In this document: one piece after another, positions 26,582-35,127 of the stretch
How the letters are laid out: the number at the start of each line of letters is the position of its first letter
How positions within the stretch are numbered: the first letter of the stretch is position 1
Assembly (NCBI RefSeq): GCF_002848005.1
Contig: NZ_PKHX01000003.1
Span: 122,317-186,316, forward strand
Source: Varibaculum cambriense
Lineage (GTDB): Bacteria; Actinomycetota; Actinomycetes; Actinomycetales; Actinomycetaceae
Reading direction: 5' to 3'
Length of the DNA stretch: 64,000 nucleotides
Translations under genes and position numbers: made by a program
The notes under the pieces: generated by a model
Seen by the model: the letters and a program-made list of their open reading frames with translations, nothing else
What the model was told of the DNA's origin: nothing
Database searches by the model: none

Positions 26582-29177
26582 TGTTAACCTCACCAGGCAG
26601 CAGTAGCTCTAGCTGTTGGTCTTCCTCGTCCGCTTCCTCATCACTACTGGCTCCCTCTGCTGCCTCAGCTACTTCCGCGGTTTCCTTCGCTGCCGGTTCT
26701 GGTTCGCTCGCAGCTTTGTCCGCTTCCGTTGCTTGCTCCGCAGATTCTTTTGCTTCCTCTTCCTGCGGATTATCCTCAGCTTCCGCTGAGAAGGAATCCG
26801 AATTTTCGGTGTCCGTTTCGGGGGAAGTTGCTGGTTCTTCCGCTACCGAAGATTCGTCCTCTTCGGGGGAATTAGGCTCTGAGGTTTCGACCTCACGCAC
26901 TACCTCGATATCGGGTAGATGGACGAAAACTCCCCGGTCACGCGCATCCCACACGGCAGCCACTAATGCCCGATAATCCTCCAAGCTGAGGACGGCGCCG
27001 TTATCAACCGGTTCCTCTTCTCGCATTACCCGCCCGTCTTCGGCCACCATAAAACCGGCAGATTCCCCACTAGTCCAAGCTCCGGTGGGCTGATGCACCG
27101 GCCCGGGATGCACTCGGTTTAGGTCAGTAAGATCCAAGCCTAGATAGGAGGGACGCCGATCGGGGTGGGCTAATGCCACGGCTTTGGCATCAGAAACCCC
27201 GGTAAGCACGTGGAAACTGAGCATATCGGCGGCAACTGCTCCCGCAATATCAGTATCGAGACGATCTCCTACCACCAGTGGTTTACTGGCGCCTGCATGA
27301 GATGCCGCTTTCCGATAAATCCCGGCAAAAGGTTTTCCTCCGGCGAACGGTTTTTGTCCCGTGGCATGTTCTACTGCTGCGACTAGAGAACCGTTTCCTA
27401 GCGCGAAACCCTTTTCGGTGGGCAAAGTGGCATCCAGGTTGGTAGCCATAAACAGAGCTCCCGCGTTGATCGCGTAGGCAGCTTCGGAAAGCTCGACCCA
27501 GCCCACCTCAGCTCCATAGCCTTGGATCACCGCTACCGGCTGTTCACTGGCTTCGCTAACTACCTCAAACCCGGCTTCAGCCACGGTATCGCGCAGTGCC
27601 TGCGTGCCAATCACCAACACTTTGGAGGCTGGCTCAATTTTCTGGGTGAGGATCTCTACCGCATCCATCGCCGCCGTCATGATCTCTTCCGGAGCGGCAG
27701 CAATCTGATGCCCCTGAAGCTTTTCAGCCACCTGCTGCGGGGTACGGGAGGCGTTATTGGTTACGAACTGGAACTTTATACCCGCTTCCCGGGCGGCTGC
27801 CAAACCGGCAGCCGCATTGGGAATATCGCGGGTGCCGGCGTAGCAGACCCCATCTAAATCAATGAGGAGTACATCGGCGGTCTCCACTAGAGGTTTACGA
27901 CTTCCGTGCAGGTCAGAGGGCACATAGGGGTTATCGGCTTCGAGAACTTCTTCCAGATCAACAATGGCCACCGTATCGGGAACCTCTGGGGTTTGGTCGG
28001 CAACTTCCTCGGCTTCTCCCTGCCTGCCCAGTTCGCGCAAGAGGTCGGCCTTGTAGGAAAGAATCCGAGCCAGGAGTACTGGTTCTTCTAGTTGTTGTTT
28101 TTCTAAGAACTGGTTTAGCACCAAGAGGGCTGCCTCGGACTCCCCTAGGTCATGGCGCGCTCCCGCCTGCACTATCACTAGTTCTACCAGATCAGAAAGA
28201 CTATAGGCCGAAGTGTCGGTTTCGGAAATAATCTCTAGAGCTTTCTCGGGTTTGCCCAACCCGCGTTCACAATCCGCTTCAATCGCCCGCAAACTGTCAG
28301 TTCCGTCCAAGCGGCGCGCAGCCCGTACTTCCCGTAGCGCTTCACTGTATTTGCCACTGGCATAGGCCGCGAGCGCGCAGGCTTCCCGCACCGTTCCAAT
28401 CCGACCCGCGCGGCTAACTGCCGCTTTGGCATGCAAATAGGCTTCTTCAGCATCGACATCCAGCAGTGACCCTGCCATCACCAGATGACGCGCCACTTTT
28501 TCGGCATTGTCCGGATCTAGCGAAGATAAGGCTGCTCGAGATTCTCTATCAAGGTCAGAAGCTTTTACTGCCGGAGGGATCTGCGGTTCGTTATCATGGC
28601 GCCATTCTTTGGCGCGGTAGCGGGAATCACGCACCCCGAAAGAATGCTTTCCGGAGCGAGGTGCCTGCGCTTCCCGCTCCCGGCGTTCCTCCCACCGATC
28701 ATCTCGGCGATTGTCCCGGCGGTTATCACGATCAAAGCGCTTGCCACCCCGGTTGAAGCCACGGCGGGAACCTGCCTCATTTTTCTCCCCCCGACGATAG
28801 GAGGACCGCCCAGAACGCTCGCCGAACCCGCGAGATTCCCCGCGGTCATCACGATAGTTGCGGCGTTCTCCCCGGTTATCTTCCCGGTCACCCCGGTAGG
28901 AGCCGTCCTCGCCCCGGTAGGAGCCGCGACGATCATTACGATCATTACGGGAATTACCCCCGCGCCGATCCTGCCACTTTCCGCCCCGACGGTTGTCCTT
29001 GCGGTAGCCGCCCGCGGAGTTTGAGCGCCGGCGGTAACCGTCACGATCACCTTGCCGCTCACCTGAAGAATCTGAGTAGTTGCGTTGCTTACCGGATCCT
29101 TGCCCGCCGCCCGCTTGTGAACGCCGCTTCCGCCATTGGGGTTCGCGTCCGCCACTTTGCTGATTAAAATTACTCAA
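26565..29177 (-). CDS. RG-rich / TPR-like / HAD-IIA phosphatase fusion protein
   Basis: 870 aa with four regions. Residues 1-200 are a strongly basic, Arg/Gly/Asp-rich disordered region of RGG/RDR type. Residues about 205-400 are helical repeats resembling the TPR protein Rv1691. Residues about 430-700 form a HAD-IIA phosphatase domain with DLDGV at 440-444, VTNNAS at 472-477 and GDRLDTD at 637-643. Residues about 765-870 are very acidic (Glu/Ser/Ala). The mycobacterial HAD counterpart, Rv1692, is a glycerol-3-phosphate phosphatase; the substrate here is inferred at best. TTG start with AAGGA about 9 nt upstream. First gene of an 11.6-kb minus-strand cluster. The combination of a basic head and acidic tail suggests RNA binding or self-association. 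Confidence 0.85.
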   Translation of the reverse strand: MSNFNQQSGGREPQWRKRRSQAGGGQGSGKQRNYSDSSGERQGDRDGYRRRSNSAGGYRKDNRRGGKWQDRRGGNSRNDRNDRRGSYRGEDGSYRGDREDNRGERRNYRDDRGESRGFGERSGRSSYRRGEKNEAGSRRGFNRGGKRFDRDNRRDNRRDDRWEERREREAQAPRSGKHSFGVRDSRYRAKEWRHDNEPQIPPAVKASDLDRESRAALSSLDPDNAEKVARHLVMAGSLLDVDAEEAYLHAKAAVSRAGRIGTVREACALAAYASGKYSEALREVRAARRLDGTDSLRAIEADCERGLGKPEKALEIISETDTSAYSLSDLVELVIVQAGARHDLGESEAALLVLNQFLEKQQLEEPVLLARILSYKADLLRELGRQGEAEEVADQTPEVPDTVAIVDLEEVLEADNPYVPSDLHGSRKPLVETADVLLIDLDGVCYAGTRDIPNAAAGLAAAREAGIKFQFVTNNASRTPQQVAEKLQGHQIAAAPEEIMTAAMDAVEILTQKIEPASKVLVIGTQALRDTVAEAGFEVVSEASEQPVAVIQGYGAEVGWVELSEAAYAINAGALFMATNLDATLPTEKGFALGNGSLVAAVEHATGQKPFAGGKPFAGIYRKAASHAGASKPLVVGDRLDTDIAGAVAADMLSFHVLTGVSDAKAVALAHPDRRPSYLGLDLTDLNRVHPGPVHQPTGAWTSGESAGFMVAEDGRVMREEEPVDNGAVLSLEDYRALVAAVWDARDRGVFVHLPDIEVVREVETSEPNSPEEDESSVAEEPATSPETDTENSDSFSAEAEDNPQEEEAKESAEQATEADKAASEPEPAAKETAEVAEAAEGASSDEEADEEDQQLELLLPGEVNSEQEQ

Positions 29178-29350
29178 CTCTAGATCCTTATCTTTTACTA
29201 TTTCCTTAGTCGACTTCCTTCTATTCTAAGCGTAAACAGGGTCGCAAAGCTGCATCTAAAAGGTTGTCTATCCTCACTATTTCCTCCGCTCTCGCTAGGG
29301 GCTAAGGGCAGAATTTGTCATTTAACCGGCTAATCTTTACTAAATAGTTT

Positions 29351-29389
29351 TGGCTGGTGAAAACTGCCTAAAGCCGTCTTCACCAGCCA
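29351..29389 (-). terminator. Terminator after the GpsA-like gene
   Basis: Perfect 11-bp inverted repeat TGGCTGGTGAA / TTCACCAGCCA with a 17-nt loop, 23 nt beyond the stop; flanking GTTTT/AAAAC extends the stem with one mismatch. Confidence 0.7.
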
Positions 29390-29411
29390 GAAAACTAGTT
29401 AAGGATTTCCC

Positions 29412-30473
29412 TTAGCGTTCTCCTCCAAAGAAGAGAGACCAGGGCATTTCTAGGGGTGCATCCTCAGCTACTACCGAGTACAGGTAGCGGCACAGAGGGA
29501 AGTCATCTTCCTTGATCACTCCCCGCTCGGTCAACGGTTTTAGGGCTGCCCCGATTACCTGGATCGCGGCCACGCCCTCCAGAGTTACCCCTTTCATTAG
29601 GGAATCGCGTACTTCGGAGAAGGGCACTCCCGAGCCGACGTAGCGGCCGGCTTTTACGTTGCGACCCCCCATAGAGGTTACGAACATATCGCCAACCCCG
29701 CCCAGGCCGTCAGCGGTTACCGCCTCGCCCCCAAGTAGCTGCACAAATTGGCGTAGTTCCTTTTGGCCTTGTGCAAATACGGCAGCTCCATAGTTGTAGC
29801 GCACATATTTGGCATCGGTTTTACCTTCTTTATCCAGCAAGCCGTCACCGAATCCGGCAGCAAACGCATAAATATTCTTGGTTGCCGCTCCAGTTTCATG
29901 CCCGATGAAGTCGGTGGAAGTCCATACATGGTAATAATCAGTGCGGAACATTTCAGCCAGTTTGGTTAATACTTCTTGATCTTCTCCGCAAAAGACCACG
30001 CAGGTGTCGTGATGCACCGCGAGTTCTCCGGCGATAGAAGGCCCAACGATGGCTGACCAGGAAACTTGCGAGGCGAGCTCCGGGCCTACCGCTTTCTTTA
30101 GCACCTCCGGCAATACATGCATGGTGCCATCTTCGTCGGCGCGCATCCCTTTGGTAATACACAGCACGTCTTGCCCCGGTTTCAGCAATCCGGCCAGCTG
30201 CTCACCGGCCCACTCGATCCCAAAGCTGTTAACCCCGCACATAACCACGTCTGCATCTGCGAAGGCTTCTTCTGCATCCTCTAACTGATACGCCTTAACC
30301 CCATCGTTAACCTTTAACCCCAGGTCAGGATGGATACCCTTGCTTTTAATCGAGTCGATAATATCCCGATCCAAATGGGTGCCTACCAGGCGTACCTCAT
30401 GACCGTTTTCGCTGGAGGGAAAGGAAAGAGCGGTTGCCATGATTCCTGATCCCAGCATTACAATTTTTGCCAT
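29412..30473 (-). CDS. GpsA-like NAD(P)-dependent polyol-phosphate dehydrogenase
   Basis: 353 aa. It has the layout of NAD(P)-dependent glycerol-3-phosphate dehydrogenase: dinucleotide loop GSGIMA at residues 8-13, TKGM with Lys108, GPSIAGE at 144-150, catalytic-lysine motif TKNIYAFAAG with Lys199, GLGGVGDM and GGRNVKAGR. Several signature residues differ from housekeeping GpsA, and the gene is in an operon with a SorC regulator and an FGGY kinase, so it probably oxidises or reduces another polyol or ketose phosphate. ATG with GAGGAGAAAA. A terminator follows. Confidence 0.8.
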   Translation of the reverse strand: MAKIVMLGSGIMATALSFPSSENGHEVRLVGTHLDRDIIDSIKSKGIHPDLGLKVNDGVKAYQLEDAEEAFADADVVMCGVNSFGIEWAGEQLAGLLKPGQDVLCITKGMRADEDGTMHVLPEVLKKAVGPELASQVSWSAIVGPSIAGELAVHHDTCVVFCGEDQEVLTKLAEMFRTDYYHVWTSTDFIGHETGAATKNIYAFAAGFGDGLLDKEGKTDAKYVRYNYGAAVFAQGQKELRQFVQLLGGEAVTADGLGGVGDMFVTSMGGRNVKAGRYVGSGVPFSEVRDSLMKGVTLEGVAAIQVIGAALKPLTERGVIKEDDFPLCRYLYSVVAEDAPLEMPWSLFFGGER

Positions 30474-30530
30474 TTTGTTTTCTCCTCAAGGTGTTTTAGC
30501 TAAAAATTTTCTAAAATTCGTGGTAACTGT

Positions 30531-32069
30531 CTACTGTTGCTGATGCTTTCCGATCTTGGCCACAATCGGAGATACTGCCTCATATAGCTCTAAGTAACGC
30601 TCCAGGTAGAAGCGGTATTCCTCATGAGCCGCTTGGTCGGGTTCATAGGTCTTATCCACCCGTACCATCTGCGCAGCCGCCTCCTCAACCGAGGAGAAGA
30701 CCCCGGCTCCACAAGCCGCCAGCATCGCCGACCCAAACAGTGGGCCTTGCACATTTTCGGGAATAATAATCGGCACCCCGGTTACATCCGCGTGCATCTG
30801 CATCCAAAGTTTCGACTTAGTAGGCGCACCGGAGGCCATCACTCGTTTCGGGGCGAAACCTTTTTGCCGGAAAGTATCGAAGATGGCACCGGTTCCGTAG
30901 CAAACGCTTTCTAGTACCGCTCGATACATGTCAGCTTCGGTATGCGATAGGGAGAGCCCCGCGAATAGACCACGCGAACGCGCATCTACGAAGGGGGTAC
31001 GGTTTCCTTGGAAATGGTCGAGGGCGACTATTCCGTTAGCTCCGATCGGCACTTCACTGGCGAGTTTATCCAGGTAAACATAGGGATCTTCCCCGGTTAA
31101 ACGTTCATTTTCCAGCGCTTTCACGCAGTAGTTGCGCACAAACCAGCTGAGCATAGATCCGGTGGAAACCTGTCCCGCTTCCAGAGTGTATTGCCCGGGG
31201 ATAATGGCGTCGTAATAGGCACCCCAGATTCCCATGGAGTAAACCGCTTTATCGGTTTGCCCCAACATTACGTGCGAAGATCCGGTGATCAGCGCCAGAG
31301 AACCGGGCTCGACTACCCCTAATCCGATAGCTCCCACATGGGCATCGATACCGCCCTCGATAACCGGGATTCCCGCTTTGAGCCCCAAAAGTGCAGCCGC
31401 TTCCGCAGTCAAAGATCCGGCAACTTCTCCCATTTTGAGGATGCGCTCGGGGAATTTATCTAAGGCTTCGGGGATGCCTGCCGCTTCGTACAGGGTGGTT
31501 GGCCAGCCTCCCCAGTTGGAGTCATAGAAGAATTTACAAGAACAGTTACATACCGATGCGGTCCACTGTCCGCTCATCTGGAAAATCAAGTAGTCCAGAC
31601 AATCGGCAATGACCTCGGTTTTCTCCCAGATTTCCGGCTCATTGCGCTTGAGCCACATTAGTTTGGGGGTTCCCCACTCGGCGCTAACGATATCGTGTCC
31701 GGCATATTTCAGGGCGGGATCACCGGTATTGGATAAGTCCTGTGCCTCTTTAATAGCCCGCACATCCATCCACATAATTGCCGGGCGCAGAGCTTTACCA
31801 TCTTTGGTACAAGGCACTACCGTTGCCGAGGTGGTATCGATACTCACCCCGCAGATAGCGTCGGGATCAAAGTCTGACATGACTGCGCTGGTTACTTCGC
31901 AAACCCCCTTCCACCAGTCCTGGGGGTCTTGCTGGGCACGCCCGGGAGCAGGATAGTCAGTTCCCCACTCGGTGGCTACGGTTTTTAGTATTTTCCCTTG
32001 GGTGTCAACTACCCCGGCGCGTACCCCCGAGGTTCCGACATCAATCCCAATCATTAGTTCGCCGCTCAT
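30531..32069 (-). CDS. FGGY-family carbohydrate kinase
   Basis: 512 aa. N-terminal IGIDVGTSGVRAGV (ATP phosphate loop), SIDTTSATVVP, ITGSSHVMLG, and GNRTPFVDARSRG, the last being typical of the ribulokinase/erythritol-kinase side of the FGGY family; the C-terminal domain has MASGAPTKSKLW. It phosphorylates a sugar or polyol with ATP; the exact substrate cannot be read from sequence. It lies 37 bp after the SorC regulator and 57 bp before the dehydrogenase. Confidence 0.88.
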   Translation of the reverse strand: MSGELMIGIDVGTSGVRAGVVDTQGKILKTVATEWGTDYPAPGRAQQDPQDWWKGVCEVTSAVMSDFDPDAICGVSIDTTSATVVPCTKDGKALRPAIMWMDVRAIKEAQDLSNTGDPALKYAGHDIVSAEWGTPKLMWLKRNEPEIWEKTEVIADCLDYLIFQMSGQWTASVCNCSCKFFYDSNWGGWPTTLYEAAGIPEALDKFPERILKMGEVAGSLTAEAAALLGLKAGIPVIEGGIDAHVGAIGLGVVEPGSLALITGSSHVMLGQTDKAVYSMGIWGAYYDAIIPGQYTLEAGQVSTGSMLSWFVRNYCVKALENERLTGEDPYVYLDKLASEVPIGANGIVALDHFQGNRTPFVDARSRGLFAGLSLSHTEADMYRAVLESVCYGTGAIFDTFRQKGFAPKRVMASGAPTKSKLWMQMHADVTGVPIIIPENVQGPLFGSAMLAACGAGVFSSVEEAAAQMVRVDKTYEPDQAAHEEYRFYLERYLELYEAVSPIVAKIGKHQQQ

Positions 32070-32106
32070 TGTTTCCTCTGCTTTCTTCTTTGAATGCGTT
32101 ACTGTG

Positions 32107-33069
32107 TTATTTTTCGGTTAATATTTCAGCTGGTTTCAATAGTGACTGTGCCAGGCCAGAATCCACTATTAGGGTGTCTACATATCCGCCTCTAAGAGCC
32201 GCCATCGTGGTAGCAGTTTTCCCACTGCCGGAGGAAACTGCCACTTTCATTCGCGCCTCCCGCAGGGATTTTAGGCTAATACCAATAGTGCACTTATCTA
32301 GTTCGGTATCTGCCGGCTGACCTTCCTCGTTTACAAATCGGCATAGCAAATCCCCGACCACTCCCCGGGCAAAAAGTTTTTGTAGGCCGGCCTCAGAAAC
32401 ATAGCCGGAGCGCACCAAAACTGAATCTGCTTCTAATTTTCCCGGTGAAAAACAGATCACATCCGCGTTTGCGGCAGCTTCCAAAGTGGCCTTGATAGAA
32501 AAATCCCGTCGCAACGCGGCGGCAATGCGGCTGTCTCCTACCAGAGCTGGCGCTGGTAGTACCCGCCCAAAACCTCCGGCTTTTTCTGCGATAGTGCGTA
32601 TAGATTCGGCAACAAAGTTGTCCTGGGTGTAACTAGGTCCGCCGTTGGTTTGAATCACGGTAGTACCACTGGACCACTGGTCAGGAAGTTCCCGTGCTAC
32701 CCGCGCAATCGTCTTTCCCCAGGAAACCCCTAGGGTACGCGGCTGAGGACGCAGGGACTGCAAATGCCGAGCTGCAGCTCTCGCCACTGCGCGAAAGGTA
32801 GCGTTTTCCCCGGTTTCTTGCGGAACCACTATCACTTTGTCGATATCAAAATATTCTTTTAGTGCCTGCTCTAGCTGGTAGTGTTCGGCTCGGGGAGCTT
32901 CGATAGTTATCCGCACTATTCCCCGATCCCGTGCTTCTTGAATCAAGCGCGAGGCTGTCCAGCGGCTAAAGCCAAGCTTTTTACCAATCTGGGAATGAGT
33001 CAGGGAATTTTCGTAATACATGCGCGCTGCTTCCGCCAGCAAATCTACTCGGTAATCTTCGCCGCTCAT
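32107..33069 (-). CDS. SorC-family regulator of the kinase/dehydrogenase operon
   Basis: 320 aa. N-terminal HTH (LTHSQIGKKLGFSRWTASRL, about residues 19-38) and a SorC effector domain with LGVSWGKTIARVAREL and the C-terminal VAVSSGSGKTATTMAAL. First gene of a three-gene operon with an FGGY kinase and a GpsA-like dehydrogenase; the likely effector is their phosphorylated intermediate. ATG start. Confidence 0.88.
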   Translation of the reverse strand: MSGEDYRVDLLAEAARMYYENSLTHSQIGKKLGFSRWTASRLIQEARDRGIVRITIEAPRAEHYQLEQALKEYFDIDKVIVVPQETGENATFRAVARAAARHLQSLRPQPRTLGVSWGKTIARVARELPDQWSSGTTVIQTNGGPSYTQDNFVAESIRTIAEKAGGFGRVLPAPALVGDSRIAAALRRDFSIKATLEAAANADVICFSPGKLEADSVLVRSGYVSEAGLQKLFARGVVGDLLCRFVNEEGQPADTELDKCTIGISLKSLREARMKVAVSSGSGKTATTMAALRGGYVDTLIVDSGLAQSLLKPAEILTEK

Positions 33070-33140
33070 GTTCCCCCTTTTCTATTCCTCGCTATTTTCA
33101 GCCTAAGCTGTTCTCCTGCGAAGATTTAGAAAAAGAATAT

Positions 33141-33153
33141 TTTTGCCACAAAA
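33141..33153. promoter_or_regulatory. Candidate operator upstream of SorC operon
   Basis: TTTTGCCACAAAA is an inverted repeat of 5 bp arms with a 3-bp centre, 72 bp before the regulator start. Short and AT-rich, so tentative. Confidence 0.3.
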
Positions 33154-33195
33154 GTGCACGCCGGATGGAGCCTCGAGTTGTATGGGCGAAAAACC

Positions 33196-33215
33196 GTGCT
33201 CAAAAGTGCGAGCAC
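33196..33215 (-). terminator. Terminator at the dxs stop
   Basis: On the minus strand, GTGCTC / GAGCAC with an 8-nt loop begins immediately after the dxs stop codon and is followed by GG and five T residues. Confidence 0.65.
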
Positions 33216-35087
33216 TTAGTCTAGCAGCTCCGCTAGTTCCTTTAACATCTCCGAGGGCGTCATCTGCGAGCTTTCCAGCAAGTTATCGCGCGAATCTGTA
33301 GGTAAGAACATCTGGGGAATTCCAAAAGACTTAATCGGGGTGAAACAATTTTTAGCCGCACAAGTGGTACGCAGCAAAGCTCCTACCCCATTGGTTACTT
33401 CCCCGTCCTCGATAGTGACCACTAAATCGGCGGCAGCCACCTGCTTTAAAAGCGCGGGAGGAATGGGTATTACCCACCCGGGATCTACACACTTGACCGC
33501 CTGCCCGCGCGCGGCAAGTTCTTTAGAAAGGGCGATCGCCTGCCCGGCCATAGCGCCCACCGCCACCACCAGAATATTTTTCCCCTTCCCGGAACTGTGG
33601 AATAAAACCTCGAGGCCGTCTGCGGTTTCTTCTGCTCTAATATCGGGGGGCACGCTGCCTTTGGGATAGCGCACAATAGTGGGACCATCTTCGATCGAAA
33701 CTGCCTGCCCTAATAGCTTGCGCAAGGTGCTGGCGTCCCGCGGCGCGGCCACTCTAATTCCGGGGATCATAGCCGCGATCGCCAGATCCCACATCCCGTT
33801 ATGACTGGCTCCATCAGCTCCGGTGATACCGGCGCGATCAAGAACCACGGTTATCCCCTGTTTATGTAGGGCAGCATCCATTAACAGCTGGTCAAAAGCG
33901 CGGTTTAAAAAGGTAGCGTAAAGAGCAATGACTGGGTGGCACCCGGCATAGGAAAGACCGGCAGCCATAGTCATCGCGTGTTGTTCCGCGATTCCCACAT
34001 CAAATACTCGCTGCGGGAACTGAGCTCGCAGCGGTTTTAGCCCTACCGGCTCCATCATTGCCGCCGATATCCCCACAATCTTGGGGTTGCGCTTTGCCAG
34101 TTGCACAATTTCTTCCGCAAATACGGATGTCCACCCGAAGCGTTCCTTTTTTACCGGCAAACCAGTTTCGGGATGAATCGGACCTACGGTATGGAAATGA
34201 TCCGCATCATTTTCTTCCGCAGGCGTATATCCGCGTCCCTTCTCCGTAATGACATGCACAATGATGGGACCGGTAAATTCTTTCGCCCGGGCAAGCTGAA
34301 ACTCGGTGGCTACAATGTCATGCCCGTCGACTGGGCCGGTATATTTAATCCCGAGGTCGGAAAACATCACTTGTTCAGGAGAAACTATGTCGGCCATCCC
34401 CCGTTTGATTCCGTGCAGCGCATCATAGGTGAGTTCACCGGGCTTGCCGCGAGACTTCAGATGCTGTTTTCCCCAACGTAATGCCCGTTCATAGGTGGGA
34501 GAAGTACGTAGTGCATCCAGGTGATGAGCTAATCCCCCGATTGTGGGTTCATAGGAACGCCCGTTGTCGTTAACCACAATAATCAGGCGGAGATCGGGAC
34601 GTTCAGAAATGTTATTCAAAGCTTCCCAAGTCATTCCCCCGGTCATGGCGCCATCTCCGATGACTGCTACCGTATAGGAACGATCTCCTCTTAAAGCCTT
34701 TGCTTCCGCTACTCCCTGCGCCCAAGATAATGCGGTCGAAGCATGGGAGTTTTCTACCACGTCGTGTACTGATTCCGCCCGCGAAGGATAACCAGAGAGC
34801 CCCTGCGCCGTGCGAAGATTCGCAAAATTTTTACGTCCCGTCAGGATCTTATGAACATAGGCCTGATGCCCAGTATCAAAAATAATGGTGTCAGTAGGGG
34901 AAGAAAACATGCGGTGGACGGCGATAGTAAGTTCCACTACCCCCAGGTTGGGCCCCATATGCCCCCCGGTTTTCGCCACGTTCTCGACCAGGAATGACCG
35001 GATCTCACCGGCCAGATCCGCCAGCTCCAGACTAGAGAGCTTCTGCAAATCTGCCGGGTTATTTATCCGATCGAGTATTTTTGCCAC
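33216..35087 (-). CDS. dxs: 1-deoxy-D-xylulose-5-phosphate synthase
   Basis: 623 aa thiamine-diphosphate enzyme that condenses pyruvate and glyceraldehyde-3-phosphate in the first step of the MEP isoprenoid pathway. GHMGPNLGVVELT, FDTGHQAYVHK, the TPP motif GDGAMTGGMTWEALNN and the transketolase pyrimidine domain GIAEQHAMTMAAG are all present. GTG start (MAKILDRINNPADL), placed as in homologues. Its start is only 40 bp from the divergent clc start. Confidence 0.96.
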   Translation of the reverse strand: MAKILDRINNPADLQKLSSLELADLAGEIRSFLVENVAKTGGHMGPNLGVVELTIAVHRMFSSPTDTIIFDTGHQAYVHKILTGRKNFANLRTAQGLSGYPSRAESVHDVVENSHASTALSWAQGVAEAKALRGDRSYTVAVIGDGAMTGGMTWEALNNISERPDLRLIIVVNDNGRSYEPTIGGLAHHLDALRTSPTYERALRWGKQHLKSRGKPGELTYDALHGIKRGMADIVSPEQVMFSDLGIKYTGPVDGHDIVATEFQLARAKEFTGPIIVHVITEKGRGYTPAEENDADHFHTVGPIHPETGLPVKKERFGWTSVFAEEIVQLAKRNPKIVGISAAMMEPVGLKPLRAQFPQRVFDVGIAEQHAMTMAAGLSYAGCHPVIALYATFLNRAFDQLLMDAALHKQGITVVLDRAGITGADGASHNGMWDLAIAAMIPGIRVAAPRDASTLRKLLGQAVSIEDGPTIVRYPKGSVPPDIRAEETADGLEVLFHSSGKGKNILVVAVGAMAGQAIALSKELAARGQAVKCVDPGWVIPIPPALLKQVAAADLVVTIEDGEVTNGVGALLRTTCAAKNCFTPIKSFGIPQMFLPTDSRDNLLESSQMTPSEMLKELAELLD

Positions 35088-35127
35088 CCAGCCAGTTTAG
35101 CCGCATTTCAGATCTATAAGGGCGAAG

